From Xanthomonas populi (GTDB lineage: Bacteria > Pseudomonadota > Gammaproteobacteria > Xanthomonadales > Xanthomonadaceae): 64,000 nucleotides of DNA. Each line of letters starts with the position of its first letter. The first letter of the stretch is position 1. The notes under the pieces were generated by a model. It ran no database searches. It was not told the origin of the DNA and saw only the letters and a program-made list of their open reading frames with translations. The DNA is taken from NCBI RefSeq assembly GCF_002940065.1, contig NZ_MDEJ01000005.1, forward strand, positions 1 to 64,000. Reading direction: 5' to 3'. This document shows positions 8,322 to 16,500 of this stretch, piece by piece. The translations under genes and the position numbers were made by a program.

Positions 8322-9725
8322 ATGAAGACGACCATTTCCGCCAAGCTTGGCCAGCAACTGCAGCTGACCCCGCAGTTGTTGCAGTCGATCGGTCTGTTGC
8401 AATTGGACGGCATGCAGTTGGAACTGGAAATCCGTCGCGCACTGGAAACCAATCCGCTGCTGGAGCTGGAAGAACTGGCCGACAGCAGCGACGACGTCGC
8501 TGCCAGCGATGAGGGCACCTCCGATATCGCCGCCTTCGACGAGCTGCCCGAGAGCACGATGTGGGACGTGCAGAGCAGCAGCTGGAATGATGGCGACGAC
8601 GACCGCATGCAGCGTGTTGCCGCCGGCGAATCCACCGACCCGCATGTGCGCATCCTGCGCGAACTGGCGCTGGACCTGGACGAGGCCGCATTGGGGGCCG
8701 CCGCGTTCTGGTTGGAGCAGACCGACGAGGCCGGCTACCTGAGCGAAGCGCTGACGACGCTGCAGCAGCTCGGCGCCACCCGCCTGGGTATGACCGTGCA
8801 GGCAGTGGAAGCGATCCGTCAGCGCCTGCTGCACGGCGACCCGGCTGGCTTGGCCGCCTGCGACCTGCGCGAGTGTCTGCAGGCGCAGCTGAGTGCCCTG
8901 CCCGGCCGCGTGCCGGCGCGTCATCTGGCTGCGCGCATCCTGGCCGGTGATCTGGAATCGCTTGCCAGCCACGACTACGCATTGCTGGCACGTGCGCATG
9001 ATGCCGAGCTCGACGACGCACGCGAAGCAGTGCGCCTGATCCTCTCGCTGCAACCGCGCCCGGGCGAGGACCTGCTGCAGGAAAGCAATGCCAGCGTGAT
9101 TCCGGATGTGCTCGCCTGGCATGCCGATGGCAGCTGGCGCGTGGCATTGAATCCGGCCACCACCCATCGGGTGAGCATCAATCCTGTGCACGAGCGCGCA
9201 CTGGCCGAGGCCGGCGAGGTCGCCCAGCCGCTGCGCGACATGCTGCAGGAAGTGCGCTGGCTGACCCGTGGGTTGTCGATGCGCTACGAAACCCTGCTGC
9301 GTGCCACGCGTGCCATTGTCGAGCGTCAGGCCGTGTTTCTGGTGCGTGGCGAAGAAGCGATGGCACCGCTGACGCTGAAAGAAATCGCAGATGAGATCGG
9401 CATGCATGAATCGACGATTTCGCGCATTACCACCGGAAAATACATCCAGACCCCGCGCGGCACCTTCGAGCTCAAGCACTTTTTCGCCGTGCGCCTGGAA
9501 GGCGCCAGCATCTCCGGACAGGCGGTCAAGGCGATGGTACGCAGGCTGATCGAGAGCGAACCGGCCGGTCGGCCGCTGGCCGACGACGCCATTGCCGGGT
9601 TGCTGGCGCGTCAGGGCGTTAATATTGCGCGGCGCACTGTGGCCAAGTACCGCGAACAACTCGACATCGCACCGGCACGCGAGCGTCGCCGCACTAACAA
9701 ACCGCTGCTTGCCCGGGCAGGATAA
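8322..9725 (+). CDS. rpoN2: RpoN2, sigma-54 factor of the flagellar locus
   Basis: A sigma-54 factor of 467 residues from this start. Region I is Gln/Leu-rich (KTTISAKLGQQLQLTPQLL), region II is acidic (about residues 50-115), and the C-terminus carries the RpoN box (ARRTVAKYRE) that reads the -24 element. The ATG at 8322 is chosen over 8295 because region I begins there and GGAAG lies about ten bases upstream. Xanthomonas carries two rpoN genes; this copy, beside vemR and fleQ, is the one tied to flagellar gene expression. Promoters of the -24/-12 type precede fliE, fliL, fliQ, flhB and flhF in this window. Confidence 0.95.
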   Translation: MKTTISAKLGQQLQLTPQLLQSIGLLQLDGMQLELEIRRALETNPLLELEELADSSDDVAASDEGTSDIAAFDELPESTMWDVQSSSWNDGDDDRMQRVAAGESTDPHVRILRELALDLDEAALGAAAFWLEQTDEAGYLSEALTTLQQLGATRLGMTVQAVEAIRQRLLHGDPAGLAACDLRECLQAQLSALPGRVPARHLAARILAGDLESLASHDYALLARAHDAELDDAREAVRLILSLQPRPGEDLLQESNASVIPDVLAWHADGSWRVALNPATTHRVSINPVHERALAEAGEVAQPLRDMLQEVRWLTRGLSMRYETLLRATRAIVERQAVFLVRGEEAMAPLTLKEIADEIGMHESTISRITTGKYIQTPRGTFELKHFFAVRLEGASISGQAVKAMVRRLIESEPAGRPLADDAIAGLLARQGVNIARRTVAKYREQLDIAPARERRRTNKPLLARAG

Positions 9726-9733
9726 GGACTACT

Positions 9734-10117
9734 ATGAGCAAACTCACCGTGCTGCTGGTCGACGACCACGAGGGCTTCATCAACGCTGCGATGCGTCATT
9801 TTCGCAAAGTGGAGTGGCTCAATATCGTGGGCAGTGCCGCCAATGGACTGGAAGCGATCGAGCGCTCTGAGTCGCTGCGCCCGGATGTCGTGTTGATGGA
9901 CCTGGCCATGCCGGAGATGGGCGGGTTGCAGGCAACCCGTCTGATCAAGACGCAGGACGATCCGCCGTATATTGTCATCGCGAGCCACTTCGACGATGCA
10001 GAGCATCGTGAACATGCTCTTCGCGCGGGTGCTGACAATTTTGTTAGCAAGCTGTCCTATATCCAGGAAGTCATGCCAATCCTGGAGGGCCTGACGGAAG
10101 GAGCCAGGAATGAGTGA
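9734..10117 (+). CDS. vemR: VemR, single-domain response regulator
   Basis: A CheY-like stand-alone receiver of 127 residues with acidic pair Asp10-Asp11, phospho-acceptor Asp56 (VLMDLAMPEM) and the conserved Lys in NFVSKLSY. It has no output domain. In X. campestris VemR, encoded between rpoN2 and fleQ, influences motility, exopolysaccharide and virulence and acts through FleQ. It starts eight bases after rpoN2 and overlaps fleQ by eight bases, so the three are one operon. Confidence 0.93.
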   Translation: MSKLTVLLVDDHEGFINAAMRHFRKVEWLNIVGSAANGLEAIERSESLRPDVVLMDLAMPEMGGLQATRLIKTQDDPPYIVIASHFDDAEHREHALRAGADNFVSKLSYIQEVMPILEGLTEGARNE

Positions 10118-11594
10118 GTCCCGCATTCTGCTGATCGACAGCGATGCCGTGCGCGCCGAGCGTACCGTGTCGCTGCTTGAGTTTATGGACTTCAATCCAC
10201 GCTGGGTTACCGACGGCGCCGACATCAATCCTGGCCGTCATCGCCACGATGAGTGGATGGCGGTGATGGTGGGCTCGGCGCAGGATGCGGCACAGGCCGA
10301 GAAGTTCTTCGACTGGCTGGCCGATGCCAAGCTGCCGCCACCGGTGCTGCTGATGGAAGGCAGCCCGAGCGCGTTTGCGCAGACCCATGGCCTGCATGAA
10401 GCCAACGTCTGGACGCTGGACACGCCGCTACGCCATGCGCAGCTGGAAGCCTTGCTGCGCCGCGCCAGCCTCAAGCGGCTGGATGCCGAGCACCAGGCTG
10501 GCGTGCAGCAGGACACCGGCCCAACCGGCAACAGCGAGGCGGTGACCCGTCTGCGCCGGCTGATCGACCAGGTGGCCGCGTTCGACACCACCGTCTTGGT
10601 ATTGGGCGAATCGGGCACCGGCAAAGAGGTCGTCGCGCGCGCCATCCACCAGCATTCGCCGCGCCGCGACGGGCCGTTCGTGGCCATCAACTGCGGCGCA
10701 ATTCCGCCGGACCTGCTGGAAAGCGAACTGTTCGGGCATGAAAAAGGCGCCTTCACCGGCGCACTGAGCACCCGCAAGGGCCGCTTCGAAATGGCCGAAG
10801 GCGGCACGCTGCTGCTGGACGAGATCGGCGACATGAGCCTGCCGATGCAGGTGAAGTTGCTGCGCGTGCTGCAAGAGCGCAGTTTCGAGCGCGTGGGCGG
10901 TGGCCAGACCATCCGCTGCAACGTGCGCGTGATTGCCGCGACCCACCGCAATCTGGAAACCCGCATCAGCGATGGGCAGTTCCGCGAGGATCTGTTCTAT
11001 CGCCTCAACGTGTTTCCGATCGAGATGCCGGCGCTGCGCGAGCGTGTGGACGACCTGGCCATGCTGGTACAGACCATCGCCGGGCAGCTGGCGCGTACAG
11101 GGCGCGGCGAAGTGCGCTTTGCCGACGAAGCCTTGCAGGCGCTGCGCAGCTACGACTGGCCAGGCAACGTGCGCGAGCTGACCAACCTGGTGGAGCGCCT
11201 TGCCGTGCTGCATCCGGGCGGCCTGGTGCGTGTGCAGGATCTGCCGGCGCGGTATCGCGGCGATTTTGCCGCAGCGACAGCGCTCGAACTTCCGCCCGAG
11301 CCGGCCTTGGTTGCAGCACCCGCAGAGGTCAGCGCACTGCCGAGCAATGTGGTGACGCTTCAACCCAAATCGGCCACTGCCGAACCGGCCACCGCGTCCA
11401 GCCTGCCCGACGACGGCATCGACCTGCGTGGCCACATGGCCAACATCGAACTGGCGCTGATCAACGAGGCGCTGGAACGCACCCAGGGCGTGGTGGCGCA
11501 TGCAGCGCAGCTGCTCGGCCTGCGCCGCACCACGCTGGTGGAAAAGCTGCGCAAGTACGGCATCGATCGCGAGCAGACCGAGCTGGCGAACTAG
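10110..11594 (+). CDS. fleQ: FleQ, sigma-54-dependent flagellar master activator
   Basis: A 494-residue enhancer-binding protein. The N-terminal FleQ domain (1-125) is receiver-like. The AAA+ domain (about 140-375) has Walker A (GESGTGKE), the sigma-54 contact motif GAFTGA, and Walker B (GGTLLLDEIGD). The C-terminal Fis-type helix-turn-helix (about 440-490) contains NEALERTQGVVAHAAQLLG. In related bacteria c-di-GMP binds the AAA+ domain and switches FleQ function. Its ATG overlaps vemR. It is the expected activator of the -24/-12 promoters downstream. Confidence 0.95.
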   Translation: MSESRILLIDSDAVRAERTVSLLEFMDFNPRWVTDGADINPGRHRHDEWMAVMVGSAQDAAQAEKFFDWLADAKLPPPVLLMEGSPSAFAQTHGLHEANVWTLDTPLRHAQLEALLRRASLKRLDAEHQAGVQQDTGPTGNSEAVTRLRRLIDQVAAFDTTVLVLGESGTGKEVVARAIHQHSPRRDGPFVAINCGAIPPDLLESELFGHEKGAFTGALSTRKGRFEMAEGGTLLLDEIGDMSLPMQVKLLRVLQERSFERVGGGQTIRCNVRVIAATHRNLETRISDGQFREDLFYRLNVFPIEMPALRERVDDLAMLVQTIAGQLARTGRGEVRFADEALQALRSYDWPGNVRELTNLVERLAVLHPGGLVRVQDLPARYRGDFAAATALELPPEPALVAAPAEVSALPSNVVTLQPKSATAEPATASSLPDDGIDLRGHMANIELALINEALERTQGVVAHAAQLLGLRRTTLVEKLRKYGIDREQTELAN

Positions 11595-11708
11595 GACCAG
11601 CGCGTCGGCTTCGTTTGCTGGCATAGCGTTTGCTTCAGCAGGATCACTCCGTTCACAGTCACTGCCTGCGAGCGGAATCGACGTGGGCGTGCCGACTCCA
11701 CTTGCGGA

Positions 11709-12352
11709 GTGTTTGATGTCACCAGGCCGCTGCTGCCGCCGCTGGGAGAATTTCTGCCCTATCTGGACCAGCCGCATCCTCAGCAACGGTGGCGAGCTGC
11801 ATCGGGCACTCGAACGCGCACTGTGCGAGTGCCTGGGCGTGCCGCATCTGGCATTGCTGACCAACGGCACCACTGCGTTGATCACTGCGCTGCAGACGCT
11901 ACGCATCACCGGCGAAGTGATCACCCTGCCCTACTCGTTCGTGGCCACCGCGCACTCGCTGCTGTGGAAAAGCATCACCCCGATATTCGTGGATATCGAC
12001 CCGGTGACGCTCAACATGGATCCGTCCAAGATCGAAGCGCCATCACTGCGCATACCACCGCCATCATGCCGGCGCATTGTTACGGCACGGCGTGCGACAC
12101 CGCTGCGATCACGCGTATCGCCGCTATCTACAACCTCAAGGTGATCCACGACGCGGCGCATGCCTTCAGTGTGCGCGATGCCGACGGTTCGATCCTGCGC
12201 CATGGCGATCTGAGCGTATTGAGTTTTCATGCCACCAAGGTCTTCAACACGTTCGAAGGCGGCGCGATTGTTTGCCCCGACGAAAAAACCTATCAACGCA
12301 TCGGGCATCTAAAGAACTTCGGCTTCGTGGATGAAACCACGGTGGTGGCACC
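11709..12352 (+). pseudogene. vioA: VioA/DegT-family sugar aminotransferase, frameshifted and 3'-truncated
   Basis: Relic of a PLP-dependent DegT/DnrJ/EryC1 aminotransferase that makes dTDP-4-amino-4,6-dideoxyglucose, a sugar used on flagellin in related plant pathogens. The reading starts at a GTG (LLPPLGEFLPYLDQ), changes frame near 11775, continues as SNGGELHRALERALCECLG...LTNGTTALITALQTL, and changes back near 12037-12042 to read MPAHCYGTACDTAAITRIAA and VIHDAAHAFSV...SFHATKVFNTFEGG, which includes the PLP lysine. The first shift is explained by loss of about 11 bases between CTGGAC repeats, the second by loss of one base (inference). The 3' end stops at about 12350, where a transposase remnant begins. 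Not functional. Confidence 0.85.
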
Positions 12353-12696
12353 TTGCTCGGCCAAGGTGCACAGGCGCTGGATGTGCTGCAGGTAATGGCG
12401 CACTTGCTTGTTGGTCGGGCGTTTTGGCTCCGCGCTTGAGCGCGTGCCAACCGCGGTGGTGGGTGCTTGGCGACGTCAGCAGCAGGTCATCAATCAACTC
12501 CCGCATCGCCGGAGTCAGCGCGTCGGCGATCTGGCGTTTTCAGATGCAGCAACAAGGTCAGACGTGTGGCCTGGCCGGTGGTGATGGCCCGGACGCACTG
12601 CAGTTCCGCCTCGGTGGGCGTGTAGATGTCCTGCAGTTCTTTGGCGGTGGGAGCAGGCTTGAGGCGCGGGTAGGCGGTTTGGTGCAGCGTCGTCAT
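12346..12696 (-). pseudogene. Tn3-family transposase (TnpA) remnant
   Basis: On the minus strand the sequence from the ATG at 12696 reads MTTLHQTAYPRLKPAPTAKE then LQDIYTPTEAELQ, matching the N-terminal DUF4158 segment of Tn3-family transposases. After about 50 codons the frame breaks and a later transposase segment follows (ALTPAMRELIDDLLLTSP, then in another frame NKQVRHYLQHIQRL). The end abuts the truncated aminotransferase at about 12350. It is an internally deleted relic. Tn3-type elements of the TnXax1 kind are known to spread TAL effectors among xanthomonads, which makes its place next to the TAL gene significant. Family identification is from memory of the motifs. Confidence 0.75.
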
Positions 12697-12754
12697 GCTC
12701 AGGCTCAGCCCCACAGGCTCAGTCCCAATGGTGCCCGCCTGCTTCGTCACGTCA

Positions 12755-12958
12755 GGCGACGGCGAGGAAGCACTGGTGGTTGTCGGCGATGCGATGCATC
12801 TCATCGAGCAGCATCGCGATGGTCTCCTCCAGCGCCACTTGGTCGGCCGCGGCGATCGCCAGGCGATCACGCGTGCCGTCGGCGTCGAGCCGCTGGGCCC
12901 GGTGCGGTTGCAGACAGATTTGCGCGATCAGCCGATGCGCGCGGGCCAGGCCGCGCAC
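12755..12958 (-). pseudogene. Tn3-associated accessory reading frame remnant
   Basis: A minus-strand stretch (HRLIAQICLQPHRAQRL ... ALEETIAMLLDEMHRIADNH) looks like genuine helical coding sequence lying between the recombinase and transposase remnants and in the same direction. It is probably the tail of the recombination gene after a frameshift or a small accessory gene of the transposon. I cannot name it. Confidence 0.4.
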
Positions 12959-13029
12959 GCGAGGGTGAAGCGGGTCAGCGTGACGGTCGATTCAACCGTG
13001 GTAGTCGGTACTACTGGCGACGGTGCGGG

Positions 13030-13308
13030 CGGCAGGCTCGCCTCGATGCGCTGACGGGCGAACGGATCGGCCCCGTCAAGGTAGCGCATCGCCGCGTGCA
13101 CGTCACGCCAGCCGACATACTCCATCAGCGCCTTCACGTCCCAGCCGTTGGCGTTGGCCCAGCTAGCGAAACTGCGGCGCAGCCAGTGGCCGCTGTAATT
13201 GTCCGGCGAGGCCAGTCCGGCCTTGCGGAAGATCCGCGCACCAGGCTGTTGGGTGCAGCGGCATGGCGCGCTTCTCCTGGCTCGGGTGCAAGGTCTGGAT
13301 GTGGGCAA
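13030..13308 (-). pseudogene. Tyrosine recombinase C-terminal remnant (transposon resolvase type)
   Basis: The minus strand encodes SGHWLRRSFASWANANGWDV then LMEYVGWRDVHAAMRYLDGADP: the H-x-x-R box, the Gly-Trp position and the Tyr nucleophile of the tyrosine-recombinase C-terminal domain in the right order. The N-terminal catalytic half is absent or degraded upstream (13308-13450 shows no clean homologous frame). Such recombinases (TnpS/TnpI type) resolve cointegrates in several Tn3-family elements. It ends about 200 bases before the TAL effector start, pointing away from it. Confidence 0.65.
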
Positions 13309-13450
13309 GCGGGGGCGAGGGGCCGGCTCGACGCAGCGATCCGGCGTGCTGGTGCAAGCGCAGCGCGCAGCCGGCGTGGGGCGAGGATGGGGGGGGGCGA
13401 TGAATTCCTGCCGACCCGCACTATCAGAAGTTGTGTGCGGCTCTGCGCAG

Positions 13451-13479
13451 TTGGAAAAGCAGCCTCAGGACCAGATAAT
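13451..13479 (+). promoter_or_regulatory. Sigma-70-type promoter of the TAL effector gene
   Basis: TTGGAA at 13451-13456, a 17-base spacer, GATAAT at 13474-13479: four and five matches to the -35 and -10 consensus at ideal spacing, 40 bases before the ATG. I see no PIP box (TTCG-N16-TTCG) in the 200 bases upstream, which fits AvrBs3-family genes, most of which are not HrpX-controlled. Confidence 0.6.
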
Positions 13480-13519
13480 TTAGGCTAGAGGCGACCACGT
13501 TATGAAAGAGGGATGCCTG

Positions 13520-16500
13520 ATGAAGCCCATTCGGTCTCGTAAGCCAGGTCCTGCCCGCGCGCCTCAGGCCGGACGTCAGCCGGATGAGGTCCAGCGCCTT
13601 GCTGGTCGGTTGGTGTCTACGGCCGCCAGCGGTCCCTTGGATGGCTTACCCGCTCGGCCGGCGCTGTCCCGGACCCGCCAGCCGGCCACTCCTGCACCCT
13701 CGCCTGCGTTTTCAACGGGCAGCTTCAGCGATCTGCTACGTATGGTTGAGATTGATCCATCGCTTTTTCAGACATCACCTGCCTTCGGCACGCAGCGTGC
13801 AAACGCTGCCCCTGTAGAGATGGATGAGGTGCAATCGGGACTGCGTGCAGCGGATGACCCGCAGCCCCACTTGAGCGGAGCTGCCACTGCCCCGCCCCCA
13901 CTTCCGCCGCGCACCCAGGCGGCAGCGCGGCGTCGGCGGCCTGCCAAAACCTCCGCGGCTTCGCCTGCTGAGCGTGTGGATCTCAGCACGTGCGGCTACA
14001 CCCAGCAGCAACAGGAGACGATCAAGCCGAATGTTCGGTCAACAGTGGCGCAGCATCACCCGGCACTGGTCGGCCATGGGTTTACACATGCCCACATCGT
14101 GGAGCTCAGCAAACAAGCGGCAGCGTTAGCGATCGTAGCTAACAGATATGAGGACCTTATCGCGGTGTTGCCAGGGGCGACACACAAAGACATCGTAGAC
14201 ATCGGTAAACAGAGGTCGGGCGCACAGCCTCTGCAAGCCTTGCTCATGGTGGCGGAAGAGTTGAGAGGTCCACCGTTAACGTTAGACACAGGCCAACTCA
14301 TCAAGATTGCAAAACGTGGCGGCGCTCCAGCGGTGGAGGAAGTCCATGCATCGGGCAATGCGCTGACTGGCGCCCCCCTCCACCTGACCCCGCACCAGGT
14401 GGTGGCCATCGCCAGCAACAGCGGCAGCAAGCAAGCGCTGGAGACGGTGCAGCTGCTGTGGCCGGAGCTGCGCGATGAGCATGGCCTGACCCTGCACCAG
14501 GTTGTGGCCATCGCCAGCAACGATGGCGGCAGCCAGGCGCTACAGAAGGTGCATGAGCGGTTGCAGGAGCTGTGCAAGGAGCATGGCCTGACCAAGGACC
14601 AGGTGGTGGCCATCGCCAGCAATATCGGCGGCAGCCCGGCGCTGGAGACGGTGCATAAGCTGTTGCCGAAGCTGCGCAATGAGTATGGCCTAACCAAGGA
14701 TCAGGTGGTGGCCATCGCCAGCAACGATGGCGGCAGGCAGGCGCTGCAGACGGTGCATGAGCTGTGGTCGGAGCTGCGCGATAAGCGTGGCCTGACCAAG
14801 GACCAGGTGGTGGCCATCGCCAGCCACGATGGCGGCAGGCAAGCGCTGGAGAGGGTGCATGAGCTGTGGCCGGAGCTGCACGATACGCATGGCCTGACCA
14901 AGGACCAGGTGGTGGCCATCGCCAGCAACGGCGGCGGCAGCCAGGCGCTGACGACGGTGCATAAGCTGTGGCCGGAGCTGCGCGAGACGCATGGCCTGAC
15001 CAAGGACGAGGTGGTGGCCATCGCCAGCAAGATCGGCGGCAGTCCCGCGCTGACGACGGTGCATAAGCTGTTGCCGAAGCTGTGCCAGGTGCATGGCCTG
15101 ACCAAGGACCAGGTGGTGGCCATCGCCAGCAACGGCGGCGGCAGCCAGGCGCTGAAGACGGTGGAGCAGCTGTGGCCGGAGCTGCGCGAGACGCATGGCC
15201 TGACAAAGGACCAGGTGGTTGCCATCGCCAGCAATATCGGCGGCAGTCCCGCGCTGACGACGGTGCATAAGCTGTTGCCGAAGCTGCGCGAGAAGCATGG
15301 CCTGACCAAGGACGAGGTGATGGCCATCGCCAGCAGCGGCGGCGGCAGCCAGGCGCTGACGACGGTGCATAAGCGGTTGCCGAAGCTGTGCCGGGTGCAT
15401 GGCCTGACCAAGGACCAGGTGGTGGCCATCGCCAGCAATATCGGCGGCAGCCCGGCGCTGGAGACGGTGCATGAGCGGTGGCCGGAGCTGCGCGATACGC
15501 ATGGCCTGACCAAGGACCAGATGGTGGCCATCGCCAGCAAGATCGGCGGCGGCCTGGCGCTGGAGAAGTTGCGTGAGCTGTGGCCGGAGCTGCGCGATAC
15601 GCATGGCCTGACCAAGGACCAGGTGGTGGCCATCGCCAGCAACAATGGCGGCAGCCAGGCGCTGCAGACGGTGCATGAGCTGTGGTCGGAGCTGCGCGAT
15701 ACGCATGGCCTGACCAAGAACCAGGTGGTGGGCATCGCCAGCAACAATGGTGGCAGCCAGGCGCTGCAGACGGTGCATAAGCTGTGGCCGGAGCTGCGCG
15801 ATACGCATGGCCTGACCAAGGACCAGGTAGTGGCCATCGCCAGCAATATCGGCGGCAGCCCGGCGCTGCAGACGGTGAATGAGCTGTGGCCGGTGCTGCG
15901 CGATGCGCATAGCCTGACCCTGCACCAGGTGGTGGCCATCGCCAGCAACGATGGCGGCAGCCAGGCGCTGCAGACGGTGCATGAGCGGTTGCCGGTGCTG
16001 CGCGAGACGTATGGCCTGACCAAGGACCAGGTGGTGGCCATCGCCAGCAAACGCGGCGGCAGCCAGGCGCTGGAGACGGTGGAGCGGCTGTGGCAGGAGC
16101 TGCGCGAGACGCATGGCCTGACCAAGGACGAGGTGGTGGCCATCGCCAGCAATGGCGGCAGCAGCCAAGCGCTGCAGACGGTGCATGAGCGGTTGCCGGT
16201 GCTGTGCAAGGAGCATGGTCTGACCAAGGACCAGGTGGTGGCCATCGCCAGCCACGATAGCGGCAATCAGGCGCTGGAGACGGTGGAGCGGCTGTGGCCG
16301 GAGCTGCGCGATGAGCATGGCCTGACCCTGCACCAGGTTGTGGCCATCGCCAGCAACAATGGCGGCAGGCAAGCGCTGACGACGGTGCATGAGCGGTTGC
16401 CGGCGCTGCGCGAGAAGCATGGCCTGACCAAGGACCAGGTGGTGGCCATCGCCAGCAACAATGGCGGCAGCCAGGCGCTGAAGATGGTGGAGCGACTGTG

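Noticed and set aside
12331..13488. Plus-strand frame of 385 codons between vioA and the TAL gene
   Set aside because: The minus strand carries recognisable transposase and recombinase text; the plus frame is its shadow.
13502..13519. Earlier ATG of the TAL gene
   Set aside because: It adds six residues not found in the family and overlaps the ribosome site for the ATG at 13520.
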